The position numbers and the translations under genes are program-made. Below the pieces are notes generated by a model. The model ran no database searches. It saw nothing but the letters and a program-made list of their open reading frames with translations, and was not told the origin of the DNA. Shown in pieces: positions 33,192 to 41,136 of a stretch of DNA of 64,000 nucleotides (the first letter of the stretch is position 1; each line of letters starts with the position of its first letter). Location: contig NZ_UETB01000001.1 in assembly GCF_900116375.1 (NCBI RefSeq), positions 441,802 through 505,801 on the forward strand, in the 5' to 3' direction. The DNA is from Georgenia satyanarayanai. GTDB lineage: Bacteria; Actinomycetota; Actinomycetes; Actinomycetales; Actinomycetaceae.

Positions 33192-33197
33192 GCGTCC

Positions 33198-33203
33198 TGT
33201 CTA
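33198..33203 (-). promoter_or_regulatory. -10 element (TAGACA) for F420 oxidoreductase gene
   Basis: TAGACA on the minus strand ends six bases before ATG 33191. The divergent penicillin-binding protein gene has AATACT (33259-33264) six bases before its GTG, and the palindrome CCCGGGCGCGCCCGGG (33243-33258) lies between the two promoters. Confidence 0.4.
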
Positions 33204-33270
33204 GCGTGCGAGGGCCCGCCCGGCACCCGGAGCCTTGCCCCTCCCGGGCGCGCCCGGGAATACTCGCCGG

Positions 33271-35160
33271 GTGATCCGCCGCCTCGCTCCAGCCTGTGCC
33301 CTCGCGCTTCTCCTCACCGCCTGCTCGGGTCCCGAGGACGACGGTCTCGACGCCGCCGCCGCCGGCCTCGCCTCAGCGCTGGCCGAGCAGAACCTCGACG
33401 GCGTGACCCTCACCGACCCGGCCGCGGCCGGGTCCTTCGGCGAGCTCGTCGCACCGCTCGCCGAGTACGACGTCACGGTGGAGGCGCAGGAGGTGGTGCG
33501 CGCGGAGGACGACGGCGGCGCGAGCGTCGACCTCGCGTGGTCGTGGACCGTCGAGGACCACGAGTGGACCTACACGACGACGGCCGAGCTCACGGAGCAG
33601 GAGGAGGGCGGCTGGGCGCTGGCGTGGGACCCCGCGGTCCTCGCGCCAGGGCTCACGGACGGGGAGCGGCTCGAGGTGACTCGCACCCTGCCCGAGCGCG
33701 CCGACGTCCTCGGCGCGGACGACGAGCTCATCGTCACCGAGCGGCCCGTCGGCCGCTACGGCCTGGACAAGACGCTCGTCGAGCCCGAAGAGGTGGGGGA
33801 GCGGGCCGAGGAGGTGGCCGAGGCGCTCGGCATCGACCCCGCCGCCTTCCGTGAGCGCGCGGAGGCGATGGGCCCGCGGGCCTTCGTCGAGGCGATCGTC
33901 CTGCGCCCCGAGGACGCCGAGGACGCCGTCGAGGACGGCTTCGCCGACATCCCCGGTGCCCGCGTCGTCGAGGACGCCATCCCGCTGGCACCCACCCGCG
34001 AGTTCGCCCGCGAGCTGCTCGGACGCGTGGGGCCGGCGACGGCGGAGGTCGTCGAGGCGTCCGAGGGCCGCGTCCGCGCCGGAGACGAGGTCGGACTGTC
34101 CGGCCTCCAGGCCGCCTTCGAGGAGCAGCTGCGCGGCACACCGGACATCGAGGTCGCCGCGGTCGACGCCGCCGACGCGCGCCGCACCCTGTTCGAGGCG
34201 GAGGGCACCGCGCCGGAGGACCTGCGCCTCACCCTGGACGTCGACGTCCAGCAGGCCGCGGAGGAGATCCTCTACTCCAGCGAGGACACCGAGTCCTCAG
34301 CGAGCGCCGTCGTCGCGCTGCGGCCCTCCACCGGTGAGGTCCTCGCCGCGGCGAACGGCCCGGGCAACGAGGGCCTCAACGCCGCGACCGCCGGCCAGTA
34401 CGCGCCCGGCTCCACCTTCAAGGTCGTCACCTCCCTCGCCCTCCTGCGCGCCGGGCTCGCCCCCGACGACGTCGTCACCTGCTCGCAGAGCCTCACCGTC
34501 GACGGGCGCGAGTTCACCAACTACGACGACTACCCGGCCTCCGCGCTCGGCGAGGTGCCCTTCCGCACCGCGCTCGCCCACTCGTGCAACACCGCCCTCA
34601 TGGACCAGCGAGAGCTCCTCGACGACGGCGACCTCGCCGCGGCCGCCGAGGCGCTGGGCATCGGGGTCGAGCGTGACCTCGGCTTCCCCGCCTACCTCGG
34701 GCTGGTCCCCGCCCCGGAGAGCGAGACGGAGCGGGCGGCCTCGCTGATCGGGCAGGGGCGCGTGCTGGCGAGCCCGCTCGCGATGGCGACGGTCGCGGCG
34801 TCGGTCCAGGCCGGCCACGCCGTCCTCCCTCAGCTCGTCGCGGACGCGGTGCCCGAGGCCGCCGGACCGGCGCAGCCGCTCACCGAGGAGGAGGCCGAGC
34901 AGCTGCGCGAGCTCATGCGGGCGGTCGTCACCGAGGGCTCGGGCGTGGCCCTCGACGACGTGCCCGGCGAGCCGGTGCTCGCGAAGACCGGGACCGCCGA
35001 GTACGGAAGCCCCGACGACGACGGCGCGCACGAGACGCACGCGTGGATGATCGCCGCCCAGGGTGACCTCGCCGTCGCCGTCCTCGTCGAGACCGGCGTC
35101 TCCGGCTCGCAGACCGCCGGCCCCGTCCTCGAGGAGCTCCTCACCGCCCTGGCGGACTGA
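33271..35160 (+). CDS. Penicillin-binding protein, lipoprotein form
   Basis: 629 residues from GTG 33271. A lipoprotein signal ends LLLTAC (Cys18), then an NTF2/MecA-N-like domain (residues ~25-120), a dimerisation region (~130-300) and a transpeptidase domain. Active-site motifs: SxxK in PGSTFK (Ser381), SxN as Ser438-Cys-Asn440, KTG at Lys572 (LAKTGTAEY). It cross-links peptidoglycan on the outer face. A lipid anchor instead of a membrane helix is less usual, and no partner cell-shape genes lie nearby. An upstream in-frame ATG at 33235 would place 12 residues before the signal and is less likely. Confidence 0.9.
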   Translation: MIRRLAPACALALLLTACSGPEDDGLDAAAAGLASALAEQNLDGVTLTDPAAAGSFGELVAPLAEYDVTVEAQEVVRAEDDGGASVDLAWSWTVEDHEWTYTTTAELTEQEEGGWALAWDPAVLAPGLTDGERLEVTRTLPERADVLGADDELIVTERPVGRYGLDKTLVEPEEVGERAEEVAEALGIDPAAFRERAEAMGPRAFVEAIVLRPEDAEDAVEDGFADIPGARVVEDAIPLAPTREFARELLGRVGPATAEVVEASEGRVRAGDEVGLSGLQAAFEEQLRGTPDIEVAAVDAADARRTLFEAEGTAPEDLRLTLDVDVQQAAEEILYSSEDTESSASAVVALRPSTGEVLAAANGPGNEGLNAATAGQYAPGSTFKVVTSLALLRAGLAPDDVVTCSQSLTVDGREFTNYDDYPASALGEVPFRTALAHSCNTALMDQRELLDDGDLAAAAEALGIGVERDLGFPAYLGLVPAPESETERAASLIGQGRVLASPLAMATVAASVQAGHAVLPQLVADAVPEAAGPAQPLTEEEAEQLRELMRAVVTEGSGVALDDVPGEPVLAKTGTAEYGSPDDDGAHETHAWMIAAQGDLAVAVLVETGVSGSQTAGPVLEELLTALAD

Positions 35161-35164
35161 GGCC

Positions 35165-36160
35165 TCACACGCGGGCGCGCGCCTCCAGCGCGGCCGCCAG
35201 CTCCGCACCGGCGTACCCGGCGTGGAGGAGGACGTGGAGGAGCAGGCGTGCCTTGCGCCCGGAGAGCTCGCCGGCCATGAGCACCCCCGCCTCGATGAGC
35301 TGCGCCTCCGAGCCGATGTACCCGTAGGTGGCCCGGCCGGTGCCCCCGCGCGCGGTGCGGGAGGCGACCACGACGACGACACCGTCGGCCACCGCCGTCG
35401 CGAGCACCTGGGAGGTGGCGGCGGAGACGTGCCCGAGGCCGCTGCCGTCGACGACGAGCGCGCGGAAGCCGGCGGCGAGGACGGCACGGACGACGCGGCC
35501 GTCGTCGGCGAGCGGCGCCTCGACGAGGGCCACGTCCACGGGCCCGGCCTCGGGCGGGGGCAGCGGGGCGGGCCGCGCGGCGGGCGGAGAGGCGAAGCGC
35601 GCCCGGCGCTCCTGGACCCGGCCCACCGGGCCGAAGCCCGGTGAGGCGAAGGTGTCGAGCGCCGTCGAGCTCTCCTTCGTCACCCGTACGGCCAGGTGGA
35701 TCTCGTCGTTGAGGACGACGAGCACGCCGCGCCCACGGGCCTCGGTGGCCAGCGCCACGCGCGCGGCGGCCAGGAGGTTGGCCGGCGCGTCCGTGCCGGT
35801 GAGGTCGGCCTGACGCATGGCGCCGGTGACGACGAGCGGCTCGGGCCGGTCCCACAGGAGGTCGAGGAGGTAGGCCGTCTCCTCGAGGGTGTCCGTCCCG
35901 TGGGTGACGACGACGCCGCTCGCGCCGTCGTCGACCTGTGCGCGCGCCCAGGTGAGGGCCTCGAGCACGTCGGCGACCTCGACGGAGGCGGAGGGCTTGG
36001 TGCACACGGAGGTGACGAGCACGGCGGCGAGGTCGCCCAGCTCGGGGACGCCGCGGACGAGGTCGACCGCGTCGAGGCGGGGCTGGGCGGCGGCTCCGGG
36101 GGCGGGGGCGGTCATCGCGATGGTCCCGCCCATGGCGGCGACGGCGAGGATCGGCTGCAT
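35165..36160 (-). CDS. L-asparaginase
   Basis: 331 residues of the bacterial type I/II asparaginase family. The first catalytic Thr is in AAMGGTIAMT, the second triad segment is VVVTHGTDTLEETAYLL, and VVTGAMRQADLTGTDAPANL follows as expected. It hydrolyses asparagine to aspartate and ammonia, feeding the glutamine synthetases encoded at 54-62 kb. No signal peptide. ATG 36160 sits next to the tandem repeat array at 36180, which fills the divergent spacer shared with cueP. Confidence 0.92.
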   Translation of the reverse strand: MQPILAVAAMGGTIAMTAPAPGAAAQPRLDAVDLVRGVPELGDLAAVLVTSVCTKPSASVEVADVLEALTWARAQVDDGASGVVVTHGTDTLEETAYLLDLLWDRPEPLVVTGAMRQADLTGTDAPANLLAAARVALATEARGRGVLVVLNDEIHLAVRVTKESSTALDTFASPGFGPVGRVQERRARFASPPAARPAPLPPPEAGPVDVALVEAPLADDGRVVRAVLAAGFRALVVDGSGLGHVSAATSQVLATAVADGVVVVVASRTARGGTGRATYGYIGSEAQLIEAGVLMAGELSGRKARLLLHVLLHAGYAGAELAAALEARARV

Positions 36161-36179
36161 CCCGCCAGGATGCCACCCC

Positions 36180-36305
36180 GCCGAGAGCGCACTTGTCGCC
36201 GACAGCGCACTTGTCGCCGACAGCGCACTTGTCGCCGACAGCAGACTTGTCGCCGACAGCGCACTTGTCGCCGACAGCGCACTTGTCGCCGGCAGTCGAG
36301 CTGCC
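36180..36305. repeat. Tandem array of 18-bp GCCGASAGC-family units
   Basis: Six clear units start at 36180, 36198, 36216, 36234, 36252 and 36270, each GCCGACAGCGCACTTGTC with few changes (first unit GCCGAGAGC; fourth AGCAGACTT), plus a degenerate seventh to 36305. Each unit joined to the next can form CGACA-N7-TGTCG hairpins. It lies in the divergent spacer between asparaginase and cueP. Other frames through it translate to simple repeats and are not taken as coding. Confidence 0.9.
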
Positions 36306-36361
36306 GACGGCGGGACCTTGGGCCCGGGACGCCGCGCGGCCCGCTGCCCGACACTGGACAT

Positions 36362-36967
36362 ATGGCACGAACCCCACGCGTGGCCGCTGTCGCCGCCACC
36401 CTGCTGCTCGCCCTGACCGCCTGCTCCGACGCCGCGGACGAGACCGCCACGGCGCCCGCGCCCGAGACCACCACCGCATCCGCGCCCGAGACAGCCCCGC
36501 TCCTCGCCGAGCACGGCCTGGAGGGGATGAGCGGCAAGGAGATCGTCGACCACCTCGACCGGCTCGGTGGCGCCGAGCGGCCGGCCGACCTCACGGCCTC
36601 CGTCCGCCCCGCGGAGCTGATCGTCAGCGACGGCACCGAGGAGCTCGCCGTCGCCCTGCCCGAGGACGAGTTCTACCTCTCGGTCGCGCCCTACGTGGAC
36701 AGCAGCCACGAGTGCTACTTCCACTCGCTCACGACGTGCCAGGGAGAGCTCACCGAGACGGACATCGAGGTCACCTTCACCTCGTCCGACGGCGAGGTCC
36801 TGCTCGAGGAGTCGACGACGACCTTCGCCAACGGCTTCGCCGGCTTCTGGCTCCCGCGCGACGTCGAGGGCGTCCTGGAGGTCACCCACGACGGCCGCAC
36901 CGGCACGGTCCCCGTCGCCACCGGCGAGGAGGACCCCACCTGCCTCACCACGCTGCAGCTCACCTGA
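36362..36967 (+). CDS. cueP: CueP-like copper-binding lipoprotein
   Basis: 201 residues. The signal ends LALTAC (Cys21), then an Ala/Thr/Pro/Glu linker and the CueP fold (AEHGLEGMSGKEIVDHLDRL). The key motif SSHECYFHSLTTCQGE gives Cys118 and Cys126, and DPTCLTT gives Cys194. The spacings (8 and 68) equal those I recall for the three copper-ligating cysteines of Salmonella CueP. It would hold Cu(I) outside the membrane and may supply or buffer copper. GACACT ends six bases before the ATG. No copper regulator or exporter lies nearby. Confidence 0.82.
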   Translation: MARTPRVAAVAATLLLALTACSDAADETATAPAPETTTASAPETAPLLAEHGLEGMSGKEIVDHLDRLGGAERPADLTASVRPAELIVSDGTEELAVALPEDEFYLSVAPYVDSSHECYFHSLTTCQGELTETDIEVTFTSSDGEVLLEESTTTFANGFAGFWLPRDVEGVLEVTHDGRTGTVPVATGEEDPTCLTTLQLT

Positions 36968-36996
36968 CTCCGCTCGCCGGGCTCCCCGCGCGGTCT

Positions 36997-37002
36997 TAGC
37001 GT
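36997..37002 (+). promoter_or_regulatory. -10 element (TAGCGT) for DUF3072 gene
   Basis: TAGCGT ends six bases before ATG 37009; typical leaderless arrangement in this window. Confidence 0.55.
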
Positions 37003-37008
37003 GAGGCC

Positions 37009-37212
37009 ATGAGCGAGCAGCCCAGCGACACCATCAAGGACCCCGAGGACTGGACGACCGGCGAGGAGCCGGCTACCGGCGCCCAGCTGAGCTATCTGAG
37101 CACCCTGGCCCGCGAGGCGGGCCGCGAGGTGCCCGACAACCTCACCAAGGCGCAGGCCTCGAGCCTCATCGACGAGCTGCAGGAGGGCAGCGACCGCGTC
37201 AGCGGGGACTGA
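37009..37212 (+). CDS. DUF3072 small protein
   Basis: 67 residues, acidic N-terminus (SDTIKDPEDWTTGEEPATGA) then the DUF3072 core QLSYLSTLAREAGREVPDNL, KAQASSLIDELQ. Function unknown; the core resembles a short SAP-like or helix-hairpin module. Its 3' end overlaps the converging MpaB-family gene by 14 bases. Confidence 0.85.
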   Translation: MSEQPSDTIKDPEDWTTGEEPATGAQLSYLSTLAREAGREVPDNLTKAQASSLIDELQEGSDRVSGD

Positions 37213-38083
37213 GCGTCTGCGCCGTCGGCGCCGCCTCCAGACCGCCCAGCACCCACCGCAGGCTGCGGGTGGACACGTGCCCGGCGGCGACGCCGAGCGT
37301 CGCGTCGCGGCGCGGGTGGTCGGGCAGGCGCAGCGGCTCGCGCGCCCAGCGGGGCAGGGTCGCCACGGCCGCCCGACCGATGAGGGTGTAGCCGGCGCGG
37401 GCGGGGCCGGTGACCGGGGGGCGGTGGAGGAGGAACTGAGCCGCCTCCAGCGCCTCGGGTGTCGAGCGCATCTCCGGGCGGTAGTGCGCGAGGGCGGCGC
37501 GCAGCTCGGCGTGCGTCGTCGGCACCGCCTCCCCGCCGAGCCGTCGAGCCACCCCCGCCGCCTGCGCGACGTAGGTGTCGGCCTCCGCAGGCGTCAGCGG
37601 CCGGGTGCCGAAGCGCTGGTGAGCGGTGAGGAAGCTGTCGACCTCGGCGACGTGCACCCAGGTGATGAGGCGGGGGTCGTCGGCCCGGTAGGGGACGCCG
37701 TCCGTCGTCGTGCCGGAGATGTGCCGGTGGACGGCGCGGACGATCGCGACCGCCCGCTCGGCGTCCTCCACACGCGCGTAGGTGGTCTCGGCGATGAAGG
37801 TGCTCGTGCGGGCCAGCCGTCCCCACGGGTCGGTGCGGTAGTCCGAGTGCTGGGCCACTGCGGCCATGGCCAGGGGGTGCAGCGACTGCAGGAGCAGGGC
37901 CCGCAGGCCACCGACGTACATCGAGGCGTCCCCGTGGACGCGCTGGATCGGGTCGTCCGCTCCGAACCAGCGCTCGCCGGGCTCGCCGTGGATGCGGTGG
38001 CGCGCGTCGTGCGCGTCGGGACCGGCGACTCGAGCCAGCAGGAGGTTGCTCAGCCGCCTGCGGGCGGCGCGCACGGGCGTCAT
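37199..38083 (-). CDS. Oxygenase MpaB-family protein (DUF2236)
   Basis: 294 residues. Family landmarks: GEPGERWFGADDPIQRVHGD, LLLQSLHPLAMAAVAQHSDY and the pattern DDPRLITWVHVAEVDSFL with His residues thought to bind haem or iron (latex-clearing protein/MpaB superfamily). It is a probable oxidoreductase of unknown substrate. ATG 38083 is used; an in-frame ATG at 38176 starts a second, similar stretch (MTPVDAARTR against MTPVRAARRR), apparently a 93-bp partial duplication. The 3' end overlaps the DUF3072 gene by 14 bases. Confidence 0.85.
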   Translation of the reverse strand: MTPVRAARRRLSNLLLARVAGPDAHDARHRIHGEPGERWFGADDPIQRVHGDASMYVGGLRALLLQSLHPLAMAAVAQHSDYRTDPWGRLARTSTFIAETTYARVEDAERAVAIVRAVHRHISGTTTDGVPYRADDPRLITWVHVAEVDSFLTAHQRFGTRPLTPAEADTYVAQAAGVARRLGGEAVPTTHAELRAALAHYRPEMRSTPEALEAAQFLLHRPPVTGPARAGYTLIGRAAVATLPRWAREPLRLPDHPRRDATLGVAAGHVSTRSLRWVLGGLEAAPTAQTLSPR

Positions 38084-38216
38084 GCACACCAGTGTGCGTG
38101 AGCGCGGCCGAACCGTCGTGCGCGGGGCGGTGGTCTGGTGCATGCCACGGGTGCGGGCGGCGTCTACCGGGGTCATCAGGGCGAGGGTCGCTGCGGGCCG
38201 GGACGCTGGTGAGCGC

Positions 38217-38567
38217 TCAGGTGGTGGCGGTGGCGGTGCCGGTGCCGGTCTCGCGGATCTGGACGACCTCGCCGAGGCGGGTGACGTCGAGGAGGAAGCG
38301 GACGAGGTCGGGCGGGTCGACGAAGACCGCGGTGTGCTGCCCGACCGCGAGCCTCGCCAGGCTCGTCAGCGCGAGGGAGTCCATGAAGGTGACGGCGCGC
38401 GTGTCGACCTCCACCGGGAGGTCCCCCGTGCGGGCCTCGGTCACGGCCTGCTCGAGCGCCTGCTCCATGAGGGCGTCGACCTCGCCGCCCAGCTCGAGTC
38501 GCACGCAGCCGTCGCAGCGCCGCAGGCGCACCCAGCCCTGCCTGCTCGCCGGACCTGTTCGTTCCAT
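38217..38567 (-). CDS. STAS-domain protein (anti-sigma antagonist-like)
   Basis: 116 residues. STAS fold: VRLELGGEVDALMEQALEQA, then the phosphorylation-loop region TRAVTFMDSLALTSLARLA, with Ser in the DSxALT position of SpoIIAA-type antagonists. The N-terminus has two Cys (RRCDGCVRLEL). It probably takes part in a partner-switching circuit; no kinase or sigma factor lies next to it. ATG 38567 has GGGGGAC upstream; GTG 38579 is an alternative. Confidence 0.78.
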   Translation of the reverse strand: MERTGPASRQGWVRLRRCDGCVRLELGGEVDALMEQALEQAVTEARTGDLPVEVDTRAVTFMDSLALTSLARLAVGQHTAVFVDPPDLVRFLLDVTRLGEVVQIRETGTGTATATT

Positions 38568-38643
38568 GACGTCCCCCACGCCGTGATCGTGGGGTGATCA
38601 TGGCACGGCGGCGCCCAGTACGGGAACGGTTTGCCCGGCTTTG

Positions 38644-40155
38644 TCAGGGGCTGCGGTCACCGCCGAGGAGTGCGAGCGCCTGGGCGAGGGCCTCCCACGG
38701 CGTGCCGAGCGAGGCGACGCGCGCGTGCAGCTCGCGTGCGGCGCCCGCTGCCTTGCGCTCCTTCGCGGAGGCCAGCAGGTCGGCGTAGCGCGGGTCGAGG
38801 AGGTGGTGGTTGCCGGCGGCGTGCGCGGCCAGGAGGTCGAGGACGATCGCGAGGTCGCGTGACTGCTCCTCCGGGCGCCCCCGCTCCGAGGCGGCGACGT
38901 AGTCGAAGACGCCCTCCCACAGGCGGGCCTTGCCCCCCACGTGCCGGCGGTCGAGGACCGTGCCCAGCGGGAGGCGTGGCTCCTCGCCGTGCGGGCCCTG
39001 CTCCTGGAAGTCGACGACCTCGTGCGCCAGGCGTAGGAAGTTGTCGTCGGTGAGGGAGGCTCCCACGACGAGCAGGTGCCGGGTGAGCATGAGCGCCTGG
39101 ACGACCGAGCCGAGCGGCCGCGACCGGGAGTCGTAGCGGACGAAGTCGCTGCGCGTCAGGACGATCCCCGCGGGGTCGCTGACGTCACCGTGCATCTTGA
39201 GCACCCACGGACTGCCGCTGAGCGGCTGTCCGTAGGGCAGGGCGGGCACGGCGTCGGTGCCCTCGATGTCACGGGCGGCCCGCTCGTACAGCGCGTCGTA
39301 GTTCGTCGTGACGATCTCCCGGCAGCCCAGCGCCGCGAGCAGGCTGTGGGTGATGGCGTAGCGGTCCACGCTGGAGGTCTCCCGGGCGACGGCGGCACCG
39401 AAGTCCGCGCCGAGCTCGCGGCGCAGCAGCTCGGCCCGGTCGAGGGGGGAGGGGACGTCGTCGAGGTCGACGTCGTGCCGCTCGGCGATCGTCGCGATGA
39501 GCGCCTCCCACGAGGGCAGCCCCGCCGCCATGCTCACCCCGGCCCCGACGAAGAGCGCCAGCTCCCCGCGACGGGCTCGCTCGGCCAGCGCACGGGCGGC
39601 GTCGGCCACCTCCGCCGCGATGTCGGGCTCGAGGCCACGAGCGAGGCGTGCGGCCTGGAAGGCGGTGTAGTCCGAAGCGGTGGCGGCGACGATGACGACG
39701 TCGACGTCGTGGCCGGCGACAGCGTCCTGGCAGGTGGCGAGCTGGGCGTCGACGACGGCGCCCGTCACGTCCGCGAAGCCGCCGCCTCCGGTGCCGAGCG
39801 TGGGCAGCGCGACGAGCAGCTTCGCGCGGCCGGCGCCAGGGGGCAGGCCAGCCGCGGCGACGTCCTCGAGCGCGCGTCCCAGCCGGCCCATCACCGCGCG
39901 CAGCTCACTGGCGGTGGCGCCGCCACCGCGTACGACGTCCACGAACCATGCCGGCTGGAGGAGCCCGCGCGAGCGGCCCCGGCCGACGCCGTGCTCCGCC
40001 CAGCTCTCCGGCTCGAGGTCGCCGACCGCGTCCGCCTCCACCCCCAGCGCCGCGTGCCAGGGCTCCTCGACGACGAAGGAACGGTCGGTGGGCACGATGA
40101 TCGCGTCGCAGTCCAGGTGGCCGATCCGGCCCTGGACGACGAAGACGTGACCCAT
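38644..40155 (-). CDS. Macro-like domain fused to SIR2-family NADase-like domain
   Basis: 503 residues. Residues 1-~170 look like a macro (ADP-ribose-binding) fold: VVQGRIGHLDCDAIIVPTD at the start and VALPTLGTGGGGF as the phosphate-binding loop. Residues ~195-420 are SIR2: GAGVSMAAGLPSW (204-216), TTNYDAL with Asn285, KMHGD with His322, and LVVGASLTDDNFLRL. The Asn and His are those needed for NAD cleavage in SIR2 defence effectors such as ThsA. The C-terminal ~80 residues are helical. It is a stand-alone gene with its own TAGCGT promoter, and a candidate antiphage factor or ADP-ribose-regulated enzyme. Confidence 0.82.
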   Translation of the reverse strand: MGHVFVVQGRIGHLDCDAIIVPTDRSFVVEEPWHAALGVEADAVGDLEPESWAEHGVGRGRSRGLLQPAWFVDVVRGGGATASELRAVMGRLGRALEDVAAAGLPPGAGRAKLLVALPTLGTGGGGFADVTGAVVDAQLATCQDAVAGHDVDVVIVAATASDYTAFQAARLARGLEPDIAAEVADAARALAERARRGELALFVGAGVSMAAGLPSWEALIATIAERHDVDLDDVPSPLDRAELLRRELGADFGAAVARETSSVDRYAITHSLLAALGCREIVTTNYDALYERAARDIEGTDAVPALPYGQPLSGSPWVLKMHGDVSDPAGIVLTRSDFVRYDSRSRPLGSVVQALMLTRHLLVVGASLTDDNFLRLAHEVVDFQEQGPHGEEPRLPLGTVLDRRHVGGKARLWEGVFDYVAASERGRPEEQSRDLAIVLDLLAAHAAGNHHLLDPRYADLLASAKERKAAGAARELHARVASLGTPWEALAQALALLGGDRSP

Positions 40156-40161
40156 GCACCG

Positions 40162-40167
40162 ACGCTA
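40162..40167 (-). promoter_or_regulatory. -10 element (TAGCGT) for Macro-SIR2 gene
   Basis: TAGCGT on the minus strand ends six bases before ATG 40155; leaderless geometry. Confidence 0.55.
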
Positions 40168-40200
40168 CTCGGCGCGTCTGTGGCGCGCTCGTGCACAACT

Positions 40201-40221
40201 GGTGGACAAGGCTGTGGACAA
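40201..40221. other. Pair of DnaA-box-like sites
   Basis: Read on the minus strand: TTGTCCACA (40221-40213, perfect actinobacterial DnaA box) and TTGTCCACC (40209-40201, one change), 12 bases apart in the divergent spacer between the Macro-SIR2 and SDR genes. Too few boxes for an origin; possibly a DnaA-responsive promoter. Confidence 0.35.
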
Positions 40222-40257
40222 GCGTGCGTCCGCCGCGCGCCGCGCCACCGGCCCGCC

Positions 40258-40263
40258 TAGCGT
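40258..40263 (+). promoter_or_regulatory. -10 element (TAGCGT) for SDR gene
   Basis: TAGCGT 30 bases before ATG 40294; here a leader with GGGAGGA is present, unlike the leaderless genes. Confidence 0.4.
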
Positions 40264-40293
40264 GGACCGCACCCACCAGACCCGGGAGGACCC

Positions 40294-41091
40294 ATGTCAG
40301 CCACCCAGTCCGACCACCCCCTCGCCGTCGTCACCGGCGCCTCGACCGGGATCGGCCGCGAGGTCGCCACGCTCCTGGCCGAGCAGGGCTACGACCTCGT
40401 CGTGTGCGCGGACGACGCCGAGATCCACACCGCCCTGCCCGACTCGCCCGGTCTCACGGTCGAGGCGGTGCAGGCGGACCTGTCCACCTACGACGGCGTG
40501 GAGGACCTCCTCGACGCCGTCGGGGACCGTGACGTCGACGCGCTCGTCCTCAACGCGGGCATCGCCGTCGGCGGGAGCTTCGTGGAGACGTCCCTCGACG
40601 ACGACCTCACGCTGATCGGACTCAACATCAGTGCCAACGTCCACCTCGCCAAGCGCCTCCTTCCCCGGATGGTCGCCGCCGGACGCGGGCGCGTCCTGCT
40701 CACCGGCTCGGTCACGAGCATGATGCCGGGGCCGTACTACGCCACGTACAGCGCCTCGAAGGCCTTCCTCCTCAACTTCGCCCACTCGGTGCGGTACGAG
40801 CTCAAGGACACCGGTGTCACCCTCACGACCATGATGCCGGGGCCCACCGACACCGAGTTCTTCGCGCGCGCCGACATGGAGGACACGCGGGTCGGTCGCA
40901 GCGACAGCAAGGACGACCCCGTGGAGGTCGCCCGTGACGGGATCGCCGCGATGCTCGAGGGCAAGGACGACGCCGTCGTCGGTGCCACGGTGCGCAACAC
41001 GCTCATGTCCCGGGCCTCGAAGCCGCTGCCCGAGCGGGCCAAGGCGGCCACCCAGGCCCGGCTCACCAAGCCGCTGGAGCCGGGGGAGTGA
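40294..41091 (+). CDS. Short-chain dehydrogenase/reductase
   Basis: 265 residues, classical SDR fold. Cofactor motif VTGASTGIGREV, LVLNAGIAVGG (NAG), catalytic Ser in LLTGSVTSMMPG and YATYSASKAFLLNF (YxxxK). Adds or removes hydride with NAD(P); substrate unknown. Strong GGGAGGA site. The next gene begins 45 bp downstream with its own promoter. Confidence 0.93.
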   Translation: MSATQSDHPLAVVTGASTGIGREVATLLAEQGYDLVVCADDAEIHTALPDSPGLTVEAVQADLSTYDGVEDLLDAVGDRDVDALVLNAGIAVGGSFVETSLDDDLTLIGLNISANVHLAKRLLPRMVAAGRGRVLLTGSVTSMMPGPYYATYSASKAFLLNFAHSVRYELKDTGVTLTTMMPGPTDTEFFARADMEDTRVGRSDSKDDPVEVARDGIAAMLEGKDDAVVGATVRNTLMSRASKPLPERAKAATQARLTKPLEPGE

Positions 41092-41124
41092 CGCTCCGGA
41101 CGGGCGGGGGCCCCGACGTCGTCC

Positions 41125-41130
41125 TAGCGT
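41125..41130 (+). promoter_or_regulatory. -10 element (TAGCGT) for quinone oxidoreductase gene
   Basis: TAGCGT ends six bases before ATG 41137. Confidence 0.55.
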
Positions 41131-41136
41131 GGGCGG

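Noticed and set aside
36180-36305. CRISPR array
   Set aside because: The units are 18 bp and directly abutting with no unique spacers, and no cas genes are present.
40201-40221. Replication origin
   Set aside because: Only two boxes, with no AT-rich region and no dnaA or dnaN nearby.
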